Positions 35,502-43,795 of a stretch of DNA of 64,000 nucleotides are shown here, in pieces. Below the pieces are notes generated by a model. The model was not told the origin of the DNA. It did no database searches and saw only the letters and a list, made by a program, of their open reading frames with translations. Position numbers and translations under genes: made by a program. Location of the stretch: positions 1-64,000 of the forward strand of contig CAZLHO010000001.1 of NCBI GenBank assembly GCA_964559455.1. Direction: 5' to 3'. The first letter of the stretch is position 1, and each line of letters begins with the position of its first letter. The stretch comes from CAZLHO01 sp964559455. GTDB lineage: Bacteria > Krumholzibacteriota > Krumholzibacteriia > LZORAL124-64-63.

Positions 35502-37556
35502 ATGAGCAGCGAGACGAACCTGCCCGGTGGTCAGCACTTCCAGCCCTACGTGCCCGCGGACCAGAATCCGACGGAATTCACCCTGCGGGCGGTCCTGCTC
35601 GGCATCGTGATGGCCGTGATCCTGGGCGCGGCCAACGCCTACATCGGCCTCAAGGCCGGCCTGACCGTGGCCGCCACCTTCCCCGCCGCCGTGATCGGCA
35701 TGGCCGCGCTGCGGCTGATGAAGGGATCGATCCTCGAGGAGAACATGACGCGGACCATCGCGTCGGTCGGCGAGGCCCTGGTCGCCGGCGCGATCTTCAC
35801 GATACCGGCCTTCAAGATCGCCGGCGTCTGGGACAAGTTCAACTACCTCGAGTCGACGGCGATCATGCTCGTCGGCGGCGTCATGGGCGTGCTCTTCGTC
35901 GTGCTGCTGCGCCGCATCCTGATCGAGGAGTCCGACCTCCCCTTCCCCGAGTCCGTGGCCTGCGCCGAGATCCACAAGGTCGGCCGGAAGGGCGGCGCCG
36001 GGGCGGCGGTGGTCTTCAAGAGCGGGCTGCTCAGCGCCGTGGTCTTCGCCCTCGGCGAGTTCGGCATCATGCGCACCGGCTGGAACGGCTTCGTCAGCTA
36101 CTCGCGCAGCGCCGTGAATTTCGTGATCGACAAGGTCAACTACCACACGCACGCCGGACAGGGCGGCATGGTCGCCACCAGCCCGGGCATCTCGGGCGCG
36201 CTGCTGGGCGTCGGCTACATCATCGGCCCCCAGCTGGCCTCGATCACGTTCTGCGGCGCCCTGCTGGCCTGGGGCCTGCTCGTCCCGCTGATCCTCTACC
36301 TGAACCCCTCGGGCATCCGCGAACTGCTGGCCGCCGAGCCCGGCGTCTTCGACAGCCCGATCGCCCTGGCCGGACAGGTCTTCGCGAACTACGTCAAGCC
36401 GATCGCCGTCGGCGGCATGCTCGTCGGCGCGGCCTCGACCCTGTGGAAGATGAAGGACCAGCTGATCTCGGGCATCGCCCGCGCCTTCAAGGACATCGGC
36501 AAGCCCGGCGGGACCAGCGCCACGCTGCGCACCCAGCAGGACATCAACTTCAAGTACATCTTCATCGGCGTCGGCGTGGCCATGGTGGCGATGTTCGCCC
36601 TCTACTTCTACTTCATTAGCCACGGCTCCGGCGGCGAGATCGGCCTGGTGCGGGTGATCGCAGGCGCCCTGGTGGCGACCCTGGTCATGGGCCTGGCCGG
36701 CTTCATCTTCGCGGCGATCGCCGGCTACCTGGTGGGGCTGATCGGCTCGTCGAACAACCCCATCTCGGGCCTGACCCTCTCGACCCTGATCGTGGCCGCC
36801 ATGCTCCTGCTGGTGGTCGGCGTCAAGGGCGACCCCGGCGTGACCGCCGTCCTGGGGGTGGCCGCGGTGGTCTGCTGCATCTGCGGCGTCGCCGGCGACA
36901 TGATGCAGGACCTGAAGGTCGGCCACATCCTGGGCGGCACGCCGCGCCGCATGGAGCTCGGCGAGATCATCGGCGTGATCGCCGCGGCCCTGGTCATGGT
37001 CATCCCGATCATGCTGCTGGACCAGTACGGCGGCGGCATCGGCTCCGACAAGCTGCCGGCCCCCCAGGCCGGCCTGATGGCGATGCTGGCCAAGGGCATC
37101 GTCGGCGGCGAGATGGCCTGGCCGCTGGTCATCGCCGGCATGTTCATGGGCGTGGCCCTGCTGCTGATCCGGGCGCCGGCGCCGATGCTGATCGCCGTGG
37201 GCATGTACCTGCCCTTCTACTCGACGGCCGCGATCTTCCTGGGCGGGCTGCTGAAGGCGACCACCAACTTCCTGCGCGACCGCCGGTCGCTGGGCGAGGC
37301 GGCGCGCACCCTGAGCGAGAACAAGGGCATCCTCCTGGCCAGCGGCATGGTGGCCGGCGAGGCGTTGATGGCCCTGGTCCTGACCGGGGTCAAGGCCGCC
37401 CGGCCGGGCCACGACAACCAGCTGCCCGACTGGTCGCTGGCGGCGCTCTTCGACAAGCCGGGCCTGGAATGGACGACCCACGTCCTGGCCCTGGCGGCCC
37501 TGGCCGTCATGATCTGGTACATGATCTCGAGGCCGCTGAAGAAGGACGAGGCCTAG
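35502..37556 (+). CDS. OPT-family oligopeptide transporter
   Basis: 684 residues with about 15 hydrophobic helices. The N-terminal block TEFTLRAVLLGIVMAVILGAAN and AYIGLKAGLTVAATFPAAV, ENMTRTIASVGEALVAG, and NPISGLTLSTLIVAAMLLL are signatures of the OPT superfamily (oligopeptide or metal-chelate uptake by proton symport). GAAGGAAC precedes the ATG. The stop is three bases from the PqqD-like gene, so the two are one transcriptional unit. Substrate (small peptide, metallophore or other) cannot be read from sequence. Confidence 0.95.
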   Translation: MSSETNLPGGQHFQPYVPADQNPTEFTLRAVLLGIVMAVILGAANAYIGLKAGLTVAATFPAAVIGMAALRLMKGSILEENMTRTIASVGEALVAGAIFTIPAFKIAGVWDKFNYLESTAIMLVGGVMGVLFVVLLRRILIEESDLPFPESVACAEIHKVGRKGGAGAAVVFKSGLLSAVVFALGEFGIMRTGWNGFVSYSRSAVNFVIDKVNYHTHAGQGGMVATSPGISGALLGVGYIIGPQLASITFCGALLAWGLLVPLILYLNPSGIRELLAAEPGVFDSPIALAGQVFANYVKPIAVGGMLVGAASTLWKMKDQLISGIARAFKDIGKPGGTSATLRTQQDINFKYIFIGVGVAMVAMFALYFYFISHGSGGEIGLVRVIAGALVATLVMGLAGFIFAAIAGYLVGLIGSSNNPISGLTLSTLIVAAMLLLVVGVKGDPGVTAVLGVAAVVCCICGVAGDMMQDLKVGHILGGTPRRMELGEIIGVIAAALVMVIPIMLLDQYGGGIGSDKLPAPQAGLMAMLAKGIVGGEMAWPLVIAGMFMGVALLLIRAPAPMLIAVGMYLPFYSTAAIFLGGLLKATTNFLRDRRSLGEAARTLSENKGILLASGMVAGEALMALVLTGVKAARPGHDNQLPDWSLAALFDKPGLEWTTHVLALAALAVMIWYMISRPLKKDEA

Positions 37557-37559
37557 GCG

Positions 37560-37946
37560 ATGCTTCCCTGGCGCCGCCGCCCGCACTGGGCGGGCATCGA
37601 CGTGCTGACCCTGGTCCCTCGGGCCCGGGTCGGGAGCGAGACGGACGGGGACGGGCGGGTCGTGCTGCTCGTCCCCCGCTTCCGCAGCCGCCCCCTCTCC
37701 CGCTGGCTCCAGCCCCGTCTGCGCCCCGATCGGGCTCATGTGAGGGTCCGCCTGGACGAGCGCGGCACGGTGATCTGGAGCGCCCTGCCCGGAGCCGCCA
37801 CGGTGGCCGACCTCGTCGCCGCCTACCACGACGTCTTCCCCGAGGATCAGGTCCAGCTGCTGCCGCGGATCTGGGCTTTCCTGGAAGCCATGGAGCGCAA
37901 CCGCTTCCTCTCCCTGAGCCTTCCCGCAGGGCCCGAGCGGGACTGA
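37560..37946 (+). CDS. PqqD-like (RRE-fold) protein coupled to OPT transporter
   Basis: 128 residues. The C-terminal half, VRLDERGTVIWSALPGAATVADLVAAYHDVF...LPRIWAFLEAMERNRFLSL, follows the PqqD pattern (hydrophobic strands, Asp/Glu-x-G-x-x-x-W, winged helix and a final arm). PqqD proteins bind precursor peptides of ribosomally made natural products and hand them to radical SAM enzymes. The N-terminal 50 residues (RPHWAGIDVLTLVPRAR...) are basic and not recognised. No precursor peptide or modifying enzyme is nearby; the partner is the OPT transporter. Possible roles: peptide-binding accessory or regulator of transport. Confidence 0.72.
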   Translation: MLPWRRRPHWAGIDVLTLVPRARVGSETDGDGRVVLLVPRFRSRPLSRWLQPRLRPDRAHVRVRLDERGTVIWSALPGAATVADLVAAYHDVFPEDQVQLLPRIWAFLEAMERNRFLSLSLPAGPERD

Positions 37947-37986
37947 GGTCCCCGGCCGCCCTCCCCCTCCATCCGGACCATGGCGC

Positions 37987-38014
37987 AAAAAAAGCGGCCT
38001 CCGTCGGGAGGCCG
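37987..38014 (-). terminator. terminator of tRNA-Arg(CCT) (and possibly the opposing operon)
   Basis: 8-bp stem CGGCCTCC/GGAGGCCG with GTCG loop; seven A on the + strand give a seven-T tract on the - strand, just after the tRNA. Confidence 0.85.
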
Positions 38015-38024
38015 TCCTTGAATG

Positions 38025-38101
38025 TGGTACCCCAGGCAGGGCTCGAACCTGCGACCCCTGGTTTAGGAAACCAGTGCTCTATCCAGCTGAGCTACTGGGG
38101 C
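38025..38101 (-). tRNA. tRNA-Arg (anticodon CCT)
   Basis: Read on the - strand: acceptor GCCCCAG/CTGGGGT, anticodon stem CTGGT/ACCAG around TTCCTAA giving CCT, T arm GCAGG/CCTGC, CCA encoded. Confidence 0.97.
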
Positions 38102-38199
38102 CCCTGTCATGCTGAAAAGTCCCGAAACGAATCGGCGCGCCCCGCTCGGGGGCGGGACGCGCACGCCGGTGAAGGCCGGGCTACTGAATTTAGCCCCCC

Positions 38200-38715
38200 T
38201 CACGAATAGTTGACAAGGGAAAAAACAGGGTCCTCCCCCAACTTCCGCCTGCCGCCCAGATCGGCCAGTTCCACCAGGAAGACGTAGGCGGCCACGGTGG
38301 CGCCCAGCTTGCGGACCAGGTCGCCGGCCGCGGCGGCGGTGCCGCCGGTGGCCAGGAGGTCGTCCATGACGACGATGCGGTCTCCGGCGGCCACGCTGTC
38401 GCGGTGGACCTCCAGGGTGGCCTCGCCGTACTCCAGGGCGTAGCTGGCGGCGATCGTGTCGCCGGGCAGCTTGCCCGGCTTGCGCAGGATCGTCAGGCCC
38501 AGGCCCATCTCCCTGGCAAGGGGCGCGGCGAAGAGGAAGCCCCGCGCCTCGATCGCGGCCAGGCGGGTCGGCGCCAGGGGGCGCACCAGGGCGGAGAGAC
38601 CGTCCAGGGCGGTCCGGAAGGCGTCGGCGTCGTCCAGCACGGGCGTGATGTCGCGGAAGAGGATGCCCGGCTTGGGGAAGTCGGGGATATCGCGGATGAC
38701 AGTCTTCAGATCCAT
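38200..38715 (-). CDS. apt: adenine phosphoribosyltransferase
   Basis: 171 residues. The conserved FPKPGILFRDITPVL N-terminus, IEARGFLFAAPLA flap region and the PRPP-binding motif VVMDDLLATGGTAAA are intact. Salvages adenine to AMP with PRPP. It follows the NlpD-like gene by 16 bases and is probably co-transcribed with it. Confidence 0.97.
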   Translation of the reverse strand: MDLKTVIRDIPDFPKPGILFRDITPVLDDADAFRTALDGLSALVRPLAPTRLAAIEARGFLFAAPLAREMGLGLTILRKPGKLPGDTIAASYALEYGEATLEVHRDSVAAGDRIVVMDDLLATGGTAAAAGDLVRKLGATVAAYVFLVELADLGGRRKLGEDPVFSLVNYS

Positions 38716-38731
38716 GGGCGCCTCCGGTCGG

Positions 38732-39427
38732 TCAGCGGAGCAGGCGGGCCGGGTCGATCGCCTGGCCTCGCCGGCGCAGCTCCACGTGCAGGTAGGGTTC
38801 GACGTGTTCCACCGGATCGCCTGTCCGGCCCAGGGTGTCGCCGCGCAACACCAGGTCGTCGACGGCGACGGCCAGCGAGGACCGGGCGAAGGGCCCCAGC
38901 ACCGTTGTGTAGCCGGCGGCGTGCTCGATGATCAGCAGCAGGCCGTAGCCGTCCTGACTGCCCACGTAGCGCACGACCCCGGTGGCCGGGCTGACGATGC
39001 GGGTGTCCTTGGGCAGGGCGATGTCCACCCCGGAGTGGGGCACGGTCACGCCGTGGTCGTTGCGCACCGGGCCGAAGCCCTGCAGCCTCCGGCCGGCGGC
39101 CCGGGTGTGAGGCCGGCGCCAGTCCAGGCTGTTGCCGCCGAAGCGGTGCAGTGGATTCGGGATCGTCAGTTTCTGCCCGGGCCGGATGAGGTCGCCGCTC
39201 AGGTTGTTGGCCCGGCGCAGTTCGCTCAGGGTGACGCCGCAACGCGAGGCGATCCGGGTCAGGAAGTCGCCGCGGCGCACGGTGTACACGCCGGGCTCGG
39301 CGGCGGCCGCGACGATCGGGCACGCCAGCGAGGCGAGCGCGCAGACGAGGAGGAAGGAGCTTAGGAAAATGGAGCGAGTCGGGGAGATCCGTGCTCCCGA
39401 CGTCCTGCACGCGGAATTGATCGTCAT
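38732..39427 (-). CDS. NlpD-like LysM + degenerate LytM (M23) protein
   Basis: 231 residues from ATG 39427; the frame continues upstream without conserved sequence. N-terminal hydrophobic signal (about 20-40), a LysM domain (YTVRRGDFLTRIASRCGVTLSELRRANNL, about 46-90), then an M23/LytM domain. Of the peptidase residues, the first His and Asp (HSGVD) and the last zinc His (YLHVE) remain. The first His of the HxH pair is Tyr, and the His expected in the Y-G-H-L loop is Pro (LGPF). This pattern fits non-catalytic amidase activators such as NlpD/EnvC. It lies downstream of surE-pcm, as nlpD does in E. coli. Confidence 0.85.
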   Translation of the reverse strand: MTINSACRTSGARISPTRSIFLSSFLLVCALASLACPIVAAAAEPGVYTVRRGDFLTRIASRCGVTLSELRRANNLSGDLIRPGQKLTIPNPLHRFGGNSLDWRRPHTRAAGRRLQGFGPVRNDHGVTVPHSGVDIALPKDTRIVSPATGVVRYVGSQDGYGLLLIIEHAAGYTTVLGPFARSSLAVAVDDLVLRGDTLGRTGDPVEHVEPYLHVELRRRGQAIDPARLLR

Positions 39428-39711
39428 ACCCCCCCGCAGGCGTGTCTTCGTCGGCCATCCCAGGTCATGGTTTCCTCCGGAGCCGGGAACGCCGTCGTGC
39501 GCGTCAACGTCGCGGAATGAGCAGCCATGGGTCGCCGCGATCCGCGACAAATCTACATCAGGGAAAGGGGCCACGCAATCTCCGCCCGGTCGATCGGTGC
39601 CACGGCCGCTCGGCATGCGCTGCGCGCGATCGGCGGCGGTCCCTGTCTGCCTAGCCCGGAGTAAACACCGAGCGCCGGAATTTGCACCAGAATTACACCA
39701 GAAAATCCCTT
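39428..39711 (-). other. intergenic region between tRNA-Pro(CGG) and the NlpD-like gene
   Basis: About 280 bases upstream of the NlpD-like start. The open frame continues through part of it but codes for nothing recognisable. The end near 39690-39711 is AT-rich with a short direct repeat (ACCAGAA), perhaps a promoter region; no clear -35/-10 pair was found. Confidence 0.4.
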
Positions 39712-39747
39712 AAAAAAAACAAGTGCGGGCCCCGAGAGGGAACCCGC
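39712..39747 (-). terminator. terminator of tRNA-Pro(CGG)
   Basis: Imperfect stem GCGGG..CC/GG..CCCGC with a 2x2 mismatch and, on the - strand, a run of eight T. Confidence 0.65.
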
Positions 39748-39766
39748 TGCTTTCATTCGGCATAGA

Positions 39767-39844
39767 TGGTCGGGGCGGGGAGATTTGAACTCCCGACCTC
39801 CTGCTCCCGAAGCAGGCGCGCTAACCGGGCTGCGCTACGCCCCG
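39767..39844 (-). tRNA. tRNA-Pro (anticodon CGG)
   Basis: On the - strand: acceptor CGGGGCG/CGCCCCG, anticodon stem CCTGC/GCAGG around TTCGGGA giving CGG, T arm with TTCAAAT loop, CCA encoded. It follows the surE-pcm operon by 40 bases and may be processed from its transcript. Confidence 0.96.
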
Positions 39845-39884
39845 ACCTGAATGTTCAGCTGAGGATCTCGCCGGGTCCCGGGAT

Positions 39885-40394
39885 CTAGGCGATCGACCAC
39901 AGGTGCACGACTCCCAGCGAGACCAACGTCACCACGAGTCCGGCGACGCAGATACCAAGGATGATACAAGGGACCGAAAAGCGCAAGGGCAGCTTGAAAA
40001 GATAAGCGGCCACGGCCCCCGTCCAGGCGCCGGTGACCGGCGCCGGGATCGCGACGAAGAGGATCAGGCCCAGGGCCTGGTAGCGCCGGATGACCCCGCT
40101 GCGGCGCTCGGTGCGGGTGAACAGCCAGTCCAGGAAGCGCCCGATCGTCCGGAAGCGGCGCAGATGACGCTCGACGGGTCCCAGCAGCCAGAGGATCGGC
40201 AGCACGGGGAGGAAATTGCCGCCCACGGCCAGCAACCAGGTCAGGAAGGGATGCTGCCAGCCGAAGCCCCCGGCCAGCGGGCTGTAGGCGTAGGGGATCG
40301 CGCCGCGCAACTCGAAGATCGGCAGCGTGGCGATCAGCACGATGGCCAGCGGGGCGGGCAGATTGTGGCTCCATTCCAGGACCGCCTCACGCAT
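39885..40394 (-). CDS. small multidrug-export family membrane protein (COG2426)
   Basis: 169 residues, about five hydrophobic segments. The N-terminal signature ATLPIFELRGAIPYAYS and the ALGLILFVAIPAPVTGAWTGAVAAYL block identify the Sm_multidrug_ex family (related to DedA-like proteins). Function is not established; the name comes from weak drug-resistance reports. Its start overlaps the pcm stop by 8 bases. Confidence 0.88.
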   Translation of the reverse strand: MREAVLEWSHNLPAPLAIVLIATLPIFELRGAIPYAYSPLAGGFGWQHPFLTWLLAVGGNFLPVLPILWLLGPVERHLRRFRTIGRFLDWLFTRTERRSGVIRRYQALGLILFVAIPAPVTGAWTGAVAAYLFKLPLRFSVPCIILGICVAGLVVTLVSLGVVHLWSIA

Positions 40395-41040
40395 GGTCTT
40401 CCTTCCGGGTCAGGCCGTTGAGCAGCGGCACGAAGCGACAGGGCACCGACCGCGCGATCTCGGGGCGGCCGTCCACCTTCCGGTAGCGATAGAGCGTCTG
40501 CCCGTCGCCGTTGCCGATCGGCAGCACCAGGCGCCCGCCCTCACGGAGCTGGTGGAAGAGCAGCGAGGGCAGCTTGGCGGCGCAGGCCGTCACGACGACG
40601 CAGTCGTAGGGCCCGCGTTCGGGCACGCCAGCCGCGCCGTCCGAGGCCAGGACCTCGACGTTCCCGCAGCCCTCTCCGGCCAGGGCGGCTGCGGCCCGTT
40701 CGGCCAGGGGTTCGATCCGCTCGACGCTGACGACCGAACCGGCCAGCCGGGACAGGATGGCCGCCTGGTAGCCCGATCCGGTGCCGACCTCCAGAACATG
40801 TTCGCGGCCCGAGAGCTCCAGCAAAGCCGTCATCAGGCCGACGACGAAGGGCTGCGAGATGGTCTGGTCGTAGCCGATCGGCAGCGCGCAGCCCTCGTAG
40901 GCCCGATGCCGCAGCAGCTTCGGCACGAAACAGTGCCGGCGCACCTCGGCCATCGCCGCCAGCACGGCCTCGTCGTCCAGGCCGGCCGCCTGGAGCTGTT
41001 CGCGCACCATGCGGCGGCGGGCCACGGCGTAGTCGCTCAC
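40387..41040 (-). CDS. pcm: protein-L-isoaspartate O-methyltransferase
   Basis: 217 residues, GTG start with GGGGAGG upstream. SAM-binding motif VLEVGTGSGYQAAIL, the YEGCALPIGYDQTISQPFVVG substrate block and VVTACAAKLPSLL are conserved. It methylates isoaspartyl residues in aged proteins to start their repair. GTGA overlap with surE reproduces the classic surE-pcm pair. Confidence 0.97.
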   Translation of the reverse strand: MSDYAVARRRMVREQLQAAGLDDEAVLAAMAEVRRHCFVPKLLRHRAYEGCALPIGYDQTISQPFVVGLMTALLELSGREHVLEVGTGSGYQAAILSRLAGSVVSVERIEPLAERAAAALAGEGCGNVEVLASDGAAGVPERGPYDCVVVTACAAKLPSLLFHQLREGGRLVLPIGNGDGQTLYRYRKVDGRPEIARSVPCRFVPLLNGLTRKEDHA

Positions 41041-41846
41041 GTCGCGGCCTCCCCTTCCTCATCGGATCCCGCACCCGGGCGGCCCTCGCGGCCCAGGGCG
41101 CGCAGCGGCTCGAGCATCCCGCGGTGCGTCATGTCGATCTTCAGGGGCGTCAACACCACGTAGCCCTGGGCCAGCAGCGTGCCGTCGGTGTCGGGGTGCC
41201 CGTCCCAGACCGGACCGTTGCCGCCGATCCACAGGTAGGGATTCCCGTGGGGGTCGATCTGCTGCGTGATCACATCCTGGTAGACGCGGCTGCCCAGGGG
41301 CACCACGCGCAGACCGCGGATCTGATCGGCGGCGATCGGCGGGATGTTGATGTTCAGCAACGCCTGCCGGTCCAGGGGGACGTCGAGCAGACGCGGCAGC
41401 TCGTGGCGCAGGAAGGCTTCGACGCCGCCCCACTCCTGGGGATGGTGCGAGGTGCAGCTCACGGCGAAGCTGGGCAGGCCCAGGATCGCGCCTTCCATGG
41501 CGGCGGCGACCGTGCCGCTGTAGGTGACGTCCTCGCCCATGTTGGCCCCGTGGTTCACGCCGCTGATCACCAGCTCCGGCGGATCGTCCTTCAGGATGTG
41601 CTCCACCGCGATGAGCACGCAGTCGGTGGGTGTGCCGGTCACCGCGTAGACGCCGTCGCCGTGCTCGAGCACGCGCAGGGGCCGCTGCAGGGTCAGGGAG
41701 TGGCTCGAGGCGCTCTGCTGGTCCGCCGGGGCCACGATGGTCACGCGGTAGGCGGGGTTCTCGCCGAGCACGCGGGCGAGCAGGCGCAGGCCGTGGGCGT
41801 CGACGCCGTCGTCGTTGGAGAGCAGGATGTGCTTGGGACGGGTCAT
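41037..41846 (-). CDS. surE: 5'/3'-nucleotidase SurE
   Basis: 269 residues. ILLSNDDGVDAHGLRLL (metal-binding NDDG), APADQQSASSHSLTL and VISGVNHGANMGEDVTYSGTVAAAMEG are hallmarks. Stationary-phase survival phosphatase acting on nucleotides. ATGA overlap with the upstream GT2 gene and GTGA with pcm. Confidence 0.97.
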   Translation of the reverse strand: MTRPKHILLSNDDGVDAHGLRLLARVLGENPAYRVTIVAPADQQSASSHSLTLQRPLRVLEHGDGVYAVTGTPTDCVLIAVEHILKDDPPELVISGVNHGANMGEDVTYSGTVAAAMEGAILGLPSFAVSCTSHHPQEWGGVEAFLRHELPRLLDVPLDRQALLNINIPPIAADQIRGLRVVPLGSRVYQDVITQQIDPHGNPYLWIGGNGPVWDGHPDTDGTLLAQGYVVLTPLKIDMTHRGMLEPLRALGREGRPGAGSDEEGEAAT

Positions 41847-42553
41847 CGTCGCGGAGCCTCGCTCGTTCGGGGTCGGTCGGTCCTGCGGTCGCGGCCCAAG
41901 ATGGTCACGAGACGCAGGAAGCGCCAGGTGTCGACCAAAGGATCGATGGAACTCTTCTCTTCGCCGTAGACAGCGGTGATCGGCACCGAACCGATGCGCG
42001 CTCCCCGCCAGGCCAGGCGGACCAGGATCTCCGACTCGGTGTCGTAGCGCGTGGTCCGCAGGACCAGGTCGTGCAGCAGGGCGACGCGGAAGAGCCGGAA
42101 CCCGCTCTGGGAGTCGGGGATCGGGCAGCCCGCCAGTCGGCTCACCGTCCAGCTGGTCACGCGGTTCGTGGCCTTGCGCAGCCAGGGCATGGTCCCTACG
42201 TCCGCCATGCGCGTGCCGACGACGACGTCCAGGCCTTCGCGAAGGGCCGCCTCGCGGAAGCGGGGCAGCTCCGCCGGCAGGTGCTGTCCGTCGGCGTCCA
42301 GGGTGTGCAGCCACTCCAGGCCGCGCTCCCGGGCCCAGGCGAAACCCGTGGCCAGGGCGGCGCCCTTGCCCCGGTTGACGGCATGACGGATCACCTTGGC
42401 GCCGGCCTCGGCGGCGGCCATCGCCGTGCCGTCGGCGCTGCCGTCGTCCACCACGAGCACCTGCAGCTCCGGCTCCCGGCGGCGCAGTTCGGCCAGGAGC
42501 GCGGGCAGGTGGGCGGCGGCGTTGAATGCCGGCAGGACGGCGCCGAGACTCAT
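41843..42553 (-). CDS. GT2-family glycosyltransferase (polyprenyl-P sugar synthase-like)
   Basis: 236 residues from ATG 42553, overlapping the acyltransferase stop. GAVLPAFNAAAHLPALLAELRRR, VVDDGSADGT, HTLDADGQHLP (DxD) and SGFRLFRVALL resemble dolichol-phosphate-mannose-synthase-type GT2 enzymes that load a sugar on polyprenyl phosphate or lipid. No C-terminal membrane helices. Placement between an acyltransferase and surE suggests an envelope-lipid role, but this is inference. Confidence 0.9.
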   Translation of the reverse strand: MSLGAVLPAFNAAAHLPALLAELRRREPELQVLVVDDGSADGTAMAAAEAGAKVIRHAVNRGKGAALATGFAWARERGLEWLHTLDADGQHLPAELPRFREAALREGLDVVVGTRMADVGTMPWLRKATNRVTSWTVSRLAGCPIPDSQSGFRLFRVALLHDLVLRTTRYDTESEILVRLAWRGARIGSVPITAVYGEEKSSIDPLVDTWRFLRLVTILGRDRRTDRPRTSEAPRR

Positions 42554-43458
42554 GGGCCCACCTCTGCGTCGACGAGGACCGGATCGAAGACCGTCCAGGC
42601 GCCGGGGTCCGCGGCGACGATGGATTCCAGATAGTCGCGGCAGCGCATGAAAGCCTGATGCAGCCCCTCCTGCCCCTCGCCCACGGCGAAGGGCGGTTCG
42701 CAGCGCAGGACCGAGCGCGCGGCTGGGCCGAACCGGTCGTCCCAGCGGTGGCGTCCGGGCAGGATCCATGCGCCGGCGCCCTGGGCCAGGCGCAGGTAAC
42801 CCGTCGGCAGAATGGCGCGGCGTCCCAGGAAGGCGGTCTCCCGGCCGCTGCCGGTGAAGTCGCGATCGCCGAGCACGGCCAGGACGCCGCCGCGGCCCAG
42901 GTGAGCGTACAGGTGGCGGCTGGGCCCGCCAAGGGGGAAGACGGCCACGCCGAGACGGCGCCGGACAGCGTTGAAGTAGGCGTCGACCTTGGGGTCGGGA
43001 TGGGGTCGAGCGACCACCAGCAGCGGGATCCCTCGGGCCGCCGCCCAGGCCGAGACGACCTCCCAGTTGCCCATGTGCGCCGAGAGGAAGATCGTGCCGC
43101 GGCCCGATTCCAGGCAGGCGGCGACATGCTCCTCCCCCTCGACTTCGATCTCGTCGATCAGCGCCGCGCCGCGGCCGCGCGCGAGGCGGAAGAATTCAGC
43201 GATGTTCTGCGAGAAATGCAGGAAGGGGAGCAGTGGGGAGGTCCGGCGGCCGTCGCCGCGATGGGCGTCGGCGGCTGCGACGTGGCGGGCCACCGCGGCG
43301 GCGACGCCGGGGTGGAAGGCCCTGAAGAAGCGCCCGATCAGGCGGGCCGCCGCGGCGTCGAGCGTCCGGGGCGCCAGACCGCCGACCGCAGCTCCCAGGC
43401 GATAGACCGAGAGACCGGCCGCCGGCGCTTCCTGGAGTGGATTCGGGCCGATCGCCAT
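42550..43458 (-). CDS. LpxL/HtrB-family lipid acyltransferase
   Basis: 302 residues from ATG 43458, chosen for GGGAGAG about 10 bases upstream; ATG 43482 or GTG 43518 are alternatives. The catalytic HxxxxE motif in FLSAHMGNWEVVSAW and the downstream RPHPDPKVDAYF, GVAVFPLGG and GVLAVLGDRDF blocks place it in the lysophospholipid/lipid A secondary acyltransferase family. Probably acylates lipid A or a related envelope lipid at the inner membrane. First gene of the run acyltransferase-GT2-surE-pcm-export protein. Confidence 0.88.
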   Translation of the reverse strand: MAIGPNPLQEAPAAGLSVYRLGAAVGGLAPRTLDAAAARLIGRFFRAFHPGVAAAVARHVAAADAHRGDGRRTSPLLPFLHFSQNIAEFFRLARGRGAALIDEIEVEGEEHVAACLESGRGTIFLSAHMGNWEVVSAWAAARGIPLLVVARPHPDPKVDAYFNAVRRRLGVAVFPLGGPSRHLYAHLGRGGVLAVLGDRDFTGSGRETAFLGRRAILPTGYLRLAQGAGAWILPGRHRWDDRFGPAARSVLRCEPPFAVGEGQEGLHQAFMRCRDYLESIVAADPGAWTVFDPVLVDAEVGP

Positions 43459-43589
43459 CAAGGTCGTCACTCTCCCGCGCATTCCGCGCCCCAGGATCCG
43501 GTGGATCTCCGATCTCACGTTCCGCAAGCACCTTAGCGCATGTCGGCGGGGACGGCAACGACGGTGCAGGGGGGTGACGGCCGAAATCG

Positions 43590-43617
43590 AAAAACGGCGG
43601 ACCCGAGGGGTCCGCCG
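43590..43617 (-). terminator. terminator of tRNA-Pro(GGG)
   Basis: Perfect 10-bp stem CGGCGGACCC/GGGTCCGCCG with GAG loop; five T on the - strand. Confidence 0.88.
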
Positions 43618-43629
43618 CGATCGTCTTCG

Positions 43630-43706
43630 TGGTCGGGGCGGCGGGATTTGAACCCACGACCCCTTGCCCCCCATGCAAGTGCGCTACCGGACTGCGCCAC
43701 GCCCCG
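43630..43706 (-). tRNA. tRNA-Pro (anticodon GGG)
   Basis: On the - strand: acceptor CGGGGCG/CGCCCCG, anticodon stem CTTGC/GCAAG around ATGGGGG giving GGG, T arm GTGGG/CCCGC with TTCAAAT loop, CCA encoded. It has its own promoter and terminator. Confidence 0.96.
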
Positions 43707-43750
43707 ACCAGAATCGAAAGGGGTTCCCGGGCCGCGCCCGGGGCGGAAAC

Positions 43751-43779
43751 AATCTAATACGTGGGCCGGGGAACGACAA
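43751..43779 (-). promoter_or_regulatory. promoter of tRNA-Pro(GGG)
   Basis: On the - strand TTGTCG (43779-43774), 17-base spacer, TAGATT (43756-43751). The tRNA begins 44 bases later, so a short leader is implied. Confidence 0.55.
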
Positions 43780-43795
43780 GACGAATCGCCTGTCC

